A stretch of DNA of 64,000 bases from Ferruginibacter sp. (GTDB taxonomy: Bacteria > Bacteroidota > Bacteroidia > Chitinophagales > Chitinophagaceae), in the NCBI GenBank assembly GCA_013141115.1, contig JABFRP010000002.1, positions 533,649 to 597,648 on the forward strand, read 5' to 3'. This document shows positions 52,587-60,429 of the stretch, piece after piece. Made by a program: the position numbers and the translations under genes. The notes under the pieces were generated by a model. The model made no database searches. It worked only from the letters and a program-made list of their open reading frames with translations, and was not told the DNA's origin. Each line of letters opens with the position of its first letter. The stretch's first letter is position 1.

Positions 52587-52784
52587 CTATTTAGGACCAC
52601 ATGAATAAAACCCTAAGGAACTCTTTACACACTTTCCACAGCAACCATCAGGTGTTCCGTATTTGTCAGGGCAACTTTGCCCATTGGGTGCGCAGGCACT
52701 TCCACTTCCTGCCATAATATTCTTCATTTCAGTCCTACTCATTTTACCTTGCATATTCGCAAGGCTCATTTTTTTTGTTTCCAT
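52587..52784 (-). CDS. Secreted six-cysteine peptide precursor 2
   Basis: 65 residues. Leader 1-26 (ending KMSRTEMKNIMAG) shares about 22 positions with precursor 1. The 39-residue core has cysteines at the same six positions, 31, 38, 48, 49, 52 and 62, with different residues between (for example CAPNGQSC and CCGKC). The same leader with a divergent core is the usual mark of a duplicated exported-peptide family. It lies 144 bases after the VKOR fusion gene and 32 bases before precursor 1, so all are probably co-transcribed. Confidence 0.85.
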   Translation of the reverse strand: METKKMSLANMQGKMSRTEMKNIMAGSGSACAPNGQSCPDKYGTPDGCCGKCVKSSLGFYSCGPK

Positions 52785-52928
52785 TTTTTTTAATTTAAAT
52801 GTTGTAAATCAAAATGCTGTATTTCTTATTACACCTTTGCTTTTAGCATCAAAGGCTTTGGCTTAGTTTGGCAACCCATTGTTTGCAACCAACAGGCGTA
52901 AGCGTCCAAACTATTTTCTACCTGTTGC

Positions 52929-54527
52929 TTATTCAAGTAAAAAATATTGTAAATCCTCAATGCTGTATGCATTGGGCAGTTGGTATCCGTTTATAAAAAT
53001 TGTTGGTGTAAAAGCTATTCCAGTTTCGCTGCACCATTTTGCCATACGTTCTATTTTGTCTCCTTGTTTGTTCAGCTCTCCATTCATAGCATATTTTTTC
53101 GCAAACACTTCATAATCTTTTTCAGGTGGCAAATACCAATCATCTAAAGCTTGTTTTGTTTTTTCTTGGTTGCCCTGGCCTTTTATTGCAAGTAAGTGCC
53201 TTACCGGATAAATTGCACTATCGGCTTCGCTGTTGGTAGTATTAAAAATTATTTTTGCTTTTACATTGTCATTTTGTTCTAGCAATGCTTCAATTTTTGG
53301 GTGCGCTGTAGCGCAAGGGCCGCAATAAGGGTTACATACTTTTATAATCGTATTTTTGGCGGCTGGGTTACCCATATCAATTCCTAACCCGTCTGTAGAA
53401 GTTATTATTTTCTTTTGTTTATGCAAAAGTGTTTCAAATATCTGGGTGTTAAATTTTATACGCAGGTATTCTCTTTTAGTATTTTTTGCTTGTTGTAAGC
53501 GCAAAATATAAGGCTTTACCGCATACCATAATAATACAGGTAGCACCATTAGCATTAAGCAATTGGTAATAAGTAAAAATGGCAATTGTGGTAGCAGAAA
53601 TAAAAAATTACCAACGATAACATTAATGCCGCCCAGCAATAATAAGGCTTGCACCGTAAGGCAGAGTACACACCATTGCTTTGCCACACGCCATTGATAA
53701 TAAATGCTAAATAATGTGTATGGTAATGCCAATATATTAAGCCATGCCAATAAAGCAATAGCATTGGGTAAAAATAATAGCGTAAGCAGGCTACCTGCAA
53801 AATAAAAAAAGCCTACCTCACTCCAGCTTAACCAGTTAAATACTTTGGCCTGCTTACCGCTAAGTATGGCGTTGCAATTACCTTTGGCAATGCCTGTACA
53901 TACTTTATGTAAAAGAGGATTATTTTTATCAATCTCGTACCAGAGCAACAGGGCTGTTACAAACACCCCCGCCAGCAAAATAGCGTATTGCAGGTAAATA
54001 CCGGTTGAAGGTGAGTTAAAAGCCCTGGTATTTTTATCTAAAATTAAAAAAGAAAGTATAATTAATAGCACTACTGATGCAGCGGGTATAAGCGAATTTA
54101 AAAATGCTTTTTGCTTATTTGCAATATAGTTTAATTCGCCAGAGTGTTGATCTGGTTCCGCTATAAGGTAAATGCCATCCCACTGCTTTAAGAAGTCTTC
54201 CTTGCTTAGTTTAAGCGTAGTATTATATTTCTTTTGGCAAACTTGTACAGTATCATCATTTATTTGTGTAACAATGGCCAATGGATTTTCTCTGTTATTT
54301 GTATAAGCCATAAAAGGCAAAGGCAACTCATCTATTTTACCAGCATCTATTTTACCTGCGCCGTTGGGGATATTCCATTTGTTTAGGCTATCGGCAATAC
54401 AAAGCAGGCTTGGCCAGTCGGGGTGGTTTTGTAAGGTTTCGTTTACAGTAGCATCGTTTACCTTGACTTTTAATTGTTTAAGATATGAAATGGTAGCATT
54501 AACATTAGGCTCGTATTGGCTAAACAT
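52929..54527 (-). CDS. C39-like / VKOR / thioredoxin fusion, disulfide-forming membrane protein
   Basis: 532 residues in three parts. Residues 1-125 resemble a C39 peptidase domain but lack its catalytic Cys (PDWPSLLCIADSLNKW), so it may bind leaders without cutting. Residues 145-345 are a VKOR membrane domain with the loop pair C210-x7-C218 and active site Cys286-VL-Cys289. Residues 365-532 are a DsbA/thioredoxin fold with Cys402-GP-Cys405 and cis-Pro in FTPTIFING. VKOR-thioredoxin pairs make disulfides by passing electrons to quinone. As the first gene of the locus it is the likely oxidase for the six-cysteine peptides. Confidence 0.9.
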   Translation of the reverse strand: MFSQYEPNVNATISYLKQLKVKVNDATVNETLQNHPDWPSLLCIADSLNKWNIPNGAGKIDAGKIDELPLPFMAYTNNRENPLAIVTQINDDTVQVCQKKYNTTLKLSKEDFLKQWDGIYLIAEPDQHSGELNYIANKQKAFLNSLIPAASVVLLIILSFLILDKNTRAFNSPSTGIYLQYAILLAGVFVTALLLWYEIDKNNPLLHKVCTGIAKGNCNAILSGKQAKVFNWLSWSEVGFFYFAGSLLTLLFLPNAIALLAWLNILALPYTLFSIYYQWRVAKQWCVLCLTVQALLLLGGINVIVGNFLFLLPQLPFLLITNCLMLMVLPVLLWYAVKPYILRLQQAKNTKREYLRIKFNTQIFETLLHKQKKIITSTDGLGIDMGNPAAKNTIIKVCNPYCGPCATAHPKIEALLEQNDNVKAKIIFNTTNSEADSAIYPVRHLLAIKGQGNQEKTKQALDDWYLPPEKDYEVFAKKYAMNGELNKQGDKIERMAKWCSETGIAFTPTIFINGYQLPNAYSIEDLQYFLLE

Positions 54528-54719
54528 AATTGATACTGCAATTACTTTTAAATGTATTTGGAATATGAAAGTTGAATATAAAAAAATTATAAACCTAAAT
54601 ATTGAGGGTTGTAAATTACAACCAGATGAAATGTTTAACTGTTTATTATAAAGGAACTATTATTCATGTTATTTTTTATATTGTATAAAGTAGTTATCTT
54701 GGTTACTAAATAATCTGTG
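54528..54719. other. Gap between the peptide locus and the divergent XRE remnant
   Basis: 192 AT-rich bases between the VKOR-fusion start and the XRE-like frame. It must hold the promoter of the peptide locus on the minus strand, but I found no exact TAnnTTTG box and no clear operator. Confidence 0.35.
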
Positions 54720-54966
54720 ATGCACCACTTGAATAACTATTTACCATCAGGAGAATTGTTTAGATTATTACGCAATTTAAAAGGTATTAAACAAGAGCAA
54801 GCCGCTAAAAAATTAGCTATCAGCCAGCAGGCTATTTCTAAATTGGAGAAATGTAAAAATATAAGTACTGAAAAAATTTACTGCTATTATTACTGCATTT
54901 AATTTTACGCAGGAAGATATTGATATTGCTAAAGGTTTTTACCCCCAGAAAAGTAATATCAATTAG
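54720..54966 (+). pseudogene. XRE-type HTH regulator, broken by a +1 frameshift
   Basis: From the ATG at 54720 the frame encodes an XRE helix-turn-helix (LFRLLRNLKGIKQEQAAKKL, then ISQQAISKLEKC). It hits a stop at 54900. If one A of the A6 run at 54871-54876 is skipped, the frame continues as FTAIITAFNFTQEDIDIAKG to a TAG at 54964-54966, a natural HTH_3 ending. Total length is 247 bases, not a multiple of three. It may be a pseudogene, a sequencing error or a recoded gene. It is divergent from the peptide locus and may have regulated it. Confidence 0.7.
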
Positions 54967-54980
54967 GCATTAAAACTACA

Positions 54981-55064
54981 CTGTTATTCTGGCCCAGAAG
55001 GAATCTACATTGCATTAGCATCATTAATAAACAGATGTCTCCTTCGTCGACATGACAAAGGTAG
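54981..55064. repeat. Dispersed palindromic repeat of the TGTCATTCTG/CGACATGACA type
   Basis: The left arm TGTTATTCTGGCCCAGAAGG and right arm CCTTCGTCGACATGACAAAG are imperfect inverted copies. The words resemble widespread Bacteroidota intergenic repeats that start TGTCATTCTG and end CGACATGACA. It lies between the XRE remnant and the convergent histidine kinase. Confidence 0.55.
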
Positions 55065-55094
55065 AATGAAATACTGTTTACAAATAATGACACG

Positions 55095-56414
55095 TTAAAT
55101 TGCCGCCAGTGGAATAGTAATTACAAACGTACTTCCCTTACCCAATATACTATCGGCTTTAATGGTACCATGATGTGCTTCTACCATTGTTTTTACATAA
55201 CTCAACCCAAGGCCAAAACCTTTTACATTATGTACATTACCGGTGTGAGCCCGGTAAAATTTTTCAAATATGCGGTTAACGGTTTCTTTGTTCATACCTA
55301 TACCGTTATCTTCTATTTTTATTTTTAAATTACTACCGCTGTTTTCGGTAGTTAATTTTATGGCCAGGTTTTCTTTGGAGTATTTAACGGCATTATCCAG
55401 CAGGTTATTGATCAGGTTGGTAAAGTGTACTTCATCTGCCAATACCATATCTTTTTCAGCATTAAGCTTTACATCAAGTGTACCTTGTTTTTCCTCTACC
55501 TGTAAAGTAATATTGTTTAGTGCACTGGTAATTAAATCGTGTGCAGGTAATTTTTTTAAATTCAATTGCACTTCCTGCTTATCCAGCAAAGCCGCCTGTA
55601 GAATGGTTTCCACCTGTTTGTTCATCCGCTTATTTTCTTCCTTAATGATATTGGTAAAATAGTTGGTCTTTTCTTCATTTCCTTTTACCTTATCATTTTT
55701 TAATGCATCTACCGCTAACGAAATTGTTGCCAGCGGTGTTTTAAATTCATGCGTCATATTATTGATAAAATCAGATTTTATCTCACTTAATTTTTTTTGC
55801 TTTAACAGGGTTCTTATAGTTATAAAAAATGCAGTAGTAATAATTAAAGTAAAAAGAATGGCGCCAATAATAAACCAAAACATCTCCCGCCAGATGATAG
55901 TTTTTTGATTGGGTACAATAACATTAAACAACTCTTCGTTTACCAGATTTTCGTAACTGCTTCCACTGGGTGGTGATAAAGGAATAGAATGAACTTTATT
56001 ATTATTACTATCGGCATACAGGTTGTAAAAATTATCGCTCAATAGTTGTTTGCCGCTTATGGAGTTTTCAATTATGGCAAATTCAAATGGGTAATTCTTC
56101 AGATTGAATTGATTAAATGCGTTGCGGATGATCTGCGATATTTCTTCTTTAGAAAACCGTTGCATTACCGACGGTTTAAAATATTGAAGTTTATCACCAG
56201 GAAAAAGCATATCGCTTTTTTTTCCAAAAGGAACTATAGAATTATTATCCTGTGATAAAGCTTCGCCGGCAATGTACATTGCACGTACAATATTTTCCTC
56301 CACCTGTTTATCCTTGGCATCTCTGGCACTTTTTATCCATAGAAACTGAAAAAAAATCAGGCCCAGTAAAGACAGGAAAATAAGTATGGTGATAATAGGG
56401 AAAATTTTCTTCAT
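55095..56414 (-). CDS. Sensor histidine kinase (HisKA class), no adjacent regulator
   Basis: A 439-residue inner-membrane kinase. Two helices (about 5-27 and 178-203) flank a periplasmic sensor domain. The HisKA phosphoacceptor is in NNMTHEFKTPLATISL. HATPase_c motifs are N box NLLDNAVKYS, G1 IEDNGIGM and G2 KGFGLGLSYV. In Bacteroidota the matching response regulator usually follows directly; here it is missing, and a repeat and the XRE remnant follow instead. An exact -7 box ends only 5 bases before the ATG, so the mRNA may be leaderless. Confidence 0.94.
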   Translation of the reverse strand: MKKIFPIITILIFLSLLGLIFFQFLWIKSARDAKDKQVEENIVRAMYIAGEALSQDNNSIVPFGKKSDMLFPGDKLQYFKPSVMQRFSKEEISQIIRNAFNQFNLKNYPFEFAIIENSISGKQLLSDNFYNLYADSNNNKVHSIPLSPPSGSSYENLVNEELFNVIVPNQKTIIWREMFWFIIGAILFTLIITTAFFITIRTLLKQKKLSEIKSDFINNMTHEFKTPLATISLAVDALKNDKVKGNEEKTNYFTNIIKEENKRMNKQVETILQAALLDKQEVQLNLKKLPAHDLITSALNNITLQVEEKQGTLDVKLNAEKDMVLADEVHFTNLINNLLDNAVKYSKENLAIKLTTENSGSNLKIKIEDNGIGMNKETVNRIFEKFYRAHTGNVHNVKGFGLGLSYVKTMVEAHHGTIKADSILGKGSTFVITIPLAAI

Positions 56415-56419
56415 CTATG

Positions 56420-56427
56420 CAAAAGTA
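56420..56427 (-). promoter_or_regulatory. Promoter -7 box immediately before the histidine kinase
   Basis: The minus strand reads TACTTTTG, an exact TAnnTTTG match, five bases before the ATG at 56414. The predicted transcription start would fall at or within a base or two of the start codon. Confidence 0.5.
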
Positions 56428-56558
56428 AATCAGTTAGAGAGTGTAAAATATGGTAAAACCGGCAAACTATAAATTTAACGAAGGTTTAGAAATTAAATTC
56501 TGTAGAAATATCTGCCTTTACCCTTTTGTATTTTGCAATTATACACTACTTTAGGAAT

Positions 56559-57110
56559 ATGATTGAACCAGGAGCAGGCATATTGTTAATAGCAGACCCT
56601 TTTTTAAAAGATCCTAATTTTTTAAGAACTGTAGTACTGTTGTGCGATCATAAAGATGAAGGCAGCTTTGGCTTTGTATTGAATAAACAGATTGAACAAA
56701 CGCTGGATGAGCTGCTGGAAAATTTTGAAGGGTTTTGCTTACCTGTGTATTACGGCGGGCCGGTTCAGCCAGATACTATTCACTTTGTACACCAGTATCC
56801 CGATCTTATTCCCGATGCGTATAAAGTAAACGATGATATTTACTGGGGTGGCAATTTTGAATCAGTTACGGCCTTAATAAAAAACAACAACATTGATCTT
56901 AATAAAATAAAATTTTTTATTGGTTACAGCGGCTGGGGTAATGGCCAGTTACACAATGAGCTGGATGAAAAAAGCTGGCTAACTGTTGCTGCTACAAAAA
57001 AATTGGTTTTTAATACACAACCTGATGATGTATGGAAGGGTAGCCTTAAACATTTGGGCGGCGATTACGAAATGATGGTGAACTTTCCGATAGATCCACA
57101 ATTGAATTAG
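56559..57110 (+). CDS. YqgE/AlgH-family protein
   Basis: A 183-residue cytosolic protein of the UPF0301 family. I chose the ATG at 56559 (MIEPGAGILLIADPFLKDP), the usual family start; the frame from 56526 adds 11 unlikely residues. RTVVLLCDHKDEGSFGFVLN, YYGGPVQPDTIHFVH and FIGYSGWGNGQLHNEL are family signatures. Biochemical function is not established. It is probably co-transcribed with the acyltransferase at 57228 through palindrome H. Confidence 0.92.
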   Translation: MIEPGAGILLIADPFLKDPNFLRTVVLLCDHKDEGSFGFVLNKQIEQTLDELLENFEGFCLPVYYGGPVQPDTIHFVHQYPDLIPDAYKVNDDIYWGGNFESVTALIKNNNIDLNKIKFFIGYSGWGNGQLHNELDEKSWLTVAATKKLVFNTQPDDVWKGSLKHLGGDYEMMVNFPIDPQLN

Positions 57111-57190
57111 GGTTTAGCAGTTTAGGGATTTAGTAATGATACTGCAAAATCCAAACTTTCTAAACGTCTAAACTACCAAACGCCAAACTC
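57108..57190. repeat. Periodic palindrome H (8-base arms)
   Basis: The left arm TAGGGTTT AGCAGTTT AGGGATTT AG and right arm CAAACTTT CTAAACGT CTAAACTA CCAAACGC CAAACTC have an 8-base period and are reverse-complementary. The left arm starts with the TAG stop codon of the YqgE/AlgH gene. Confidence 0.7.
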
Positions 57191-57227
57191 ACCACATTAC
57201 TTCACATTATTTCATTATCTTGAACCA

Positions 57228-58190
57228 ATGTTATATTCCTTTGTAAAAATATTGGCAAGATTAGCAATTAAAATCTACTGCAGGGATATAAACATTAATA
57301 AAAAAGAACTCTTAAAAACTGACGGCCCTTTACTGCTTGCCGTTAACCACCCCAACTCATTTTTAGATGCTATAATTCTTTGTACGTTGTTTGATAAGCC
57401 CGTTTACTCTTTAGCAAGAGGCGATGCGTTTAAAGGAAAACTTACCAGTAAAATTTTATTTACATTAAAATTATTACCCGTTTACAGGGTTAGCGAAGGT
57501 GTAGAAAATTTAGAAGAAAATTATAAAACATTTGATGCCTGTAAAGAGATATTTAAACAAAATGGCATTGTGTTAATTTTTAGCGAAGGGCTCTGTGTTA
57601 ATGAATGGCATTTACGGCCATTAAAAAAAGGCACTGCACGCCTGTCCATTAGCAGTTGGGAAGATGACATTCCGCTTAAAGTTTTACCGGTTGGTATCAA
57701 TTACAGTTCGTTCCGGAAATTTGGCAAAAATGTAAAATTATTTTTTGGGGAGTTTATTACTGCTGATGATATTGAAAATAATAATGGGCATGGTAAAAAC
57801 ATTCAGTCATTTAACAGTAATCTTTTACAACAGCTACAGCCTTTTATTTTTGAAATACACAAAAATGATAAACCAGCTTTACATAAAAAATTATATGTAC
57901 AACAATCGCTATTAAAAAAAACAGTTCTGTTAGTACCTTCTGCAATAGGCTGGTTGCTTCATGCACCTTTATTTTATCCTGTTAAAAAGTTTGTAAAAAA
58001 TGCAACATTCGATAGTGACCATTACGACTCGATTGTGGTGGGTATATTATTACTGACTTATCCAATCTACATTATTCTTATTTCGTTAATTACAGTTGCA
58101 ATTACACAGCAATGGTTTTACCTGTTACTCTTACTATTCTTTCCTTTAACGGCATGGGCACATGTACAATTAAAAAAACAATTGGATTAG
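57228..58190 (+). CDS. PlsC-like acyltransferase with C-terminal membrane segments
   Basis: A 320-residue protein with an LPLAT acyltransferase domain (about 30-190). The catalytic His/Asp motif appears as NHPNSFLDAII, followed by YRVSEGVENL and the acceptor motif FSEGLCVNEW. Two to three hydrophobic segments after residue 225 anchor it in the inner membrane. It would acylate a glycerophosphate or lysophospholipid. It is convergent with the small gene at 58195 (4-base gap). Confidence 0.85.
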   Translation: MLYSFVKILARLAIKIYCRDININKKELLKTDGPLLLAVNHPNSFLDAIILCTLFDKPVYSLARGDAFKGKLTSKILFTLKLLPVYRVSEGVENLEENYKTFDACKEIFKQNGIVLIFSEGLCVNEWHLRPLKKGTARLSISSWEDDIPLKVLPVGINYSSFRKFGKNVKLFFGEFITADDIENNNGHGKNIQSFNSNLLQQLQPFIFEIHKNDKPALHKKLYVQQSLLKKTVLLVPSAIGWLLHAPLFYPVKKFVKNATFDSDHYDSIVVGILLLTYPIYIILISLITVAITQQWFYLLLLLFFPLTAWAHVQLKKQLD

Positions 58191-58194
58191 GTAA

Positions 58195-58524
58195 TTATTT
58201 CTTTACAGGCGTTTTGCTGATCTTTTTTGGAGCTGTAATTTTAAATGTACCCTCAACAGCACGCCACAAAAACGGGCTAGTCTTTTTTATTTCTCCGGAA
58301 ATATTCTTTGATGGCTGCAGTTGTAGTTTTTTTTGCAGATCGCCACTTACCAGTATTTTTATTTCTTTGTTTATCAAATCATTTCCTAAAAATTTTACGC
58401 CTTTTTTTTCTCCTGCATCTGCCACCAGAAGACTCAATATAAAAAAACCTTCCTGTGCTGCATAGTTTTCTATTGCGGTAACTGTACCATTTATTAATGC
58501 CGCATTAGGTATCATTTGAACCAT
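58195..58524 (-). CDS. Small protein of unknown function
   Basis: 109 residues, soluble, no signal peptide. It has a strand-rich centre (ALINGTVTAIENYA, GFFILSLLVADAGEKKG, KEIKILVSGDLQKKL), possibly an OB-like barrel, and a basic C-terminus (KITAPKKISKTPVKK). I do not recognise a family. It stands alone on the minus strand. Codon use looks like that of its neighbours. Confidence 0.55.
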   Translation of the reverse strand: MVQMIPNAALINGTVTAIENYAAQEGFFILSLLVADAGEKKGVKFLGNDLINKEIKILVSGDLQKKLQLQPSKNISGEIKKTSPFLWRAVEGTFKITAPKKISKTPVKK

Positions 58525-58669
58525 TGCCTTTTTATTTAAACATAAAATTAGTTCTATTTTACAGAATAGTTTAAGTTAGCTTTTGTTAGCAGAAATAAAA
58601 AAGAGCTGTACTATGATCTATTTTTCTCCCAACAGTAATAATTCATAATACAACTCTGCTACTTAGAGT

Positions 58670-60130
58670 TTATTTACGCTTGCCTTTTGCTTTAGATTTT
58701 GCAGGTGCCAGTGCTGCACCAGGTTTTACATACAAATCAGCAGTTATAAGGCTGGCCGTTTTCTTTATATTTCTTACAGCCACATCTGTTTTAATATTAC
58801 CGTACGATTTTGAATTAGGTTTACTGGTACCACTAAATGTTTTTTTGTTTGCAGTACCGGGCCAAACATCGCCTGTATCGCCACGGTTAGTACCCGCCTC
58901 CAAATGTTTTTTACCGTCTGCCTGCATCAGTGCCACTTTATAATGCATTTCGTTACTGTTACTGTTCATTGCATCATCAATATGATAAATGAGTAACCCT
59001 TCTCCGGGCAAAAACTTATCATATTTTTTCTTTGTTCTGTTCTCTGCCAAAAAATATTCGGTACCCGAACCTCCATCTTTCCAAAGCCGGTAAACCGTTT
59101 TACTATCTTTTACATCCGGAATTGAAACTGCTTTTTTATTATTGCTTAAGGTAACGGTGTTTACCCAATTTTGCTGCGTTTTACACCATGCACAGGGATG
59201 CGCAGGAGTAAGACCGCTATTATTCCAACTACCTCCGGCCATCAGGCACCAATCGCCAATGCCTTCACTGGTGTAATCATCATCATATAAATCAGGAAAG
59301 CCAAACAACAAATGCCCCAGCTCGTGAGCACACACACCTAATTTACAATCATCAGGCACCGTTAGGTAAGCATATACTTGTGTGCCATCGGCATTGTACT
59401 CATTTGGTAAAACCCATTTATGGCTCCATATATCGGCTTCGCTACCCGTTTCCTCTGCACCTCTGCCGGCATGTATTACCACAAATGCATCCACATAACC
59501 ATCATCGTCATTATCGTATTGTGCAAAATTAACTGCAGGATTTGCTTTTCTGGCTGCATCTTCTGCCATAGTACGGGCATTAGGTATTGCATCACCTGTA
59601 CCACTTTCGCCATGTGCATAAGCTGCCAAAGTTTTGGGCATGCGATATGGGCCTACCACCTGGCCCGCAATATTAATAAGGCCGCCAGTTACTTCTTTAT
59701 AATATTCTTTTACACTACCCGTGGCTATTACTCCTTCGGAAAAGAAAAGCTCTTCGTAATGCTTTTTGGAGTTGGCCAATGCTTTGTCTGAAAAATCGAC
59801 CAGCACCACAATTACTCTTACTGTGCCTTGCAACGGAGCCCTGTTAGCTGCTACTGATTTTACACGGCTTGCCGACATGCCCAATGGAAATGATTTTCCC
59901 GGTCTTAGCAAATCATCATTTAACCCCACTTTTGTTTTGCCCAATGGCGTTAATAAATTACTTAGTACAGATGAGCCTAATTGCTTTTTTAATTTTTTCA
60001 AATCACCTTTTAACTCTTTTTTTAAATCAGGTGAAGGGGCAATCATACAGCGATTACCGTCGTTGCTTTTGTTGGCTGCTTCCATTATTTTAAGGTAGCG
60101 TTGCAACAGTGTGGGTGTTGTTTCTTTCAT
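58670..60130 (-). CDS. M6-family (immune-inhibitor-A-like) metalloprotease
   Basis: A 486-residue zinc protease. The zinc site is HELGH (residues 269-273) followed by LLFGFPDLYDDDYTSEGIG, and GDWCLMAGGSWNNSG is the Met-turn region typical of M6 enzymes. I chose the ATG at 60128-60130 (MKETTPTLLQRYLKI); the longer frame from 60301 starts with an unlikely head. No signal peptide is visible at this start, which is odd for M6, whose known members are secreted. The C-terminus is basic (SKAKGKRK). CAATTTTG on the minus strand near 60184-60191 is a possible -7 box. Confidence 0.88.
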   Translation of the reverse strand: MKETTPTLLQRYLKIMEAANKSNDGNRCMIAPSPDLKKELKGDLKKLKKQLGSSVLSNLLTPLGKTKVGLNDDLLRPGKSFPLGMSASRVKSVAANRAPLQGTVRVIVVLVDFSDKALANSKKHYEELFFSEGVIATGSVKEYYKEVTGGLINIAGQVVGPYRMPKTLAAYAHGESGTGDAIPNARTMAEDAARKANPAVNFAQYDNDDDGYVDAFVVIHAGRGAEETGSEADIWSHKWVLPNEYNADGTQVYAYLTVPDDCKLGVCAHELGHLLFGFPDLYDDDYTSEGIGDWCLMAGGSWNNSGLTPAHPCAWCKTQQNWVNTVTLSNNKKAVSIPDVKDSKTVYRLWKDGGSGTEYFLAENRTKKKYDKFLPGEGLLIYHIDDAMNSNSNEMHYKVALMQADGKKHLEAGTNRGDTGDVWPGTANKKTFSGTSKPNSKSYGNIKTDVAVRNIKKTASLITADLYVKPGAALAPAKSKAKGKRK

Positions 60131-60376
60131 GTTTTTTAGGTTTAATTTTTTATAAGAAGATAATAACTGGCGGAAGAGGTTAGCAAAATTGTTATCGAAG
60201 GAACGGGAATGCTTTATTGCCAATAAAGATAATATGGCAAAATGCCAACTGCAATACCCTAAAGTGGGAATAGCCACCCAGTTCACCAACTGCTGCAGCA
60301 ATCTTGATTAAGGAGAAGTTATTAAATATTAAAAGCGAGGATTAGGATTGAATTTATATCTCCGGTTAACAGATAC
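60131..60376. other. Gap between the M6 protease start and the atpC terminator
   Basis: About 245 bases with no credible gene. It presumably carries the protease promoter. The frame that extends the protease upstream through this region is Leu/Ser-rich and does not look like a signal peptide. Confidence 0.35.
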
Positions 60377-60410
60377 AAAAAAAGGCATCCCAAAAAACGG
60401 AATGCCTTTT
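60377..60410 (-). terminator. Terminator after atpC
   Basis: AAAAGGCATCC and GGAATGCCTTTT pair with one bulge around a short A-rich loop. On the minus strand seven Ts follow. It lies 20 bases after the atpC stop. Confidence 0.85.
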
Positions 60411-60429
60411 ACTTTAATTTTTTATGCTA

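Noticed and set aside
52829-52928. Short in-phase frame between the VKOR gene and precursor 2 with two cysteines
   Set aside because: No good start codon, no leader, and no similarity to the two precursors; it is probably untranslated spacer.
46754-54527. Lanthipeptide or radical-SAM peptide cluster
   Set aside because: No LanB, LanC, LanM, radical-SAM or YcaO-like gene is present. The cores have few Ser/Thr spaced for thioethers, and the redox proteins point to disulfides.
60131-60301. N-terminal extension of the M6 protease as a signal peptide
   Set aside because: The hydrophobic stretch lacks a basic n-region and a cleavage site, and a possible -7 box lies inside it.
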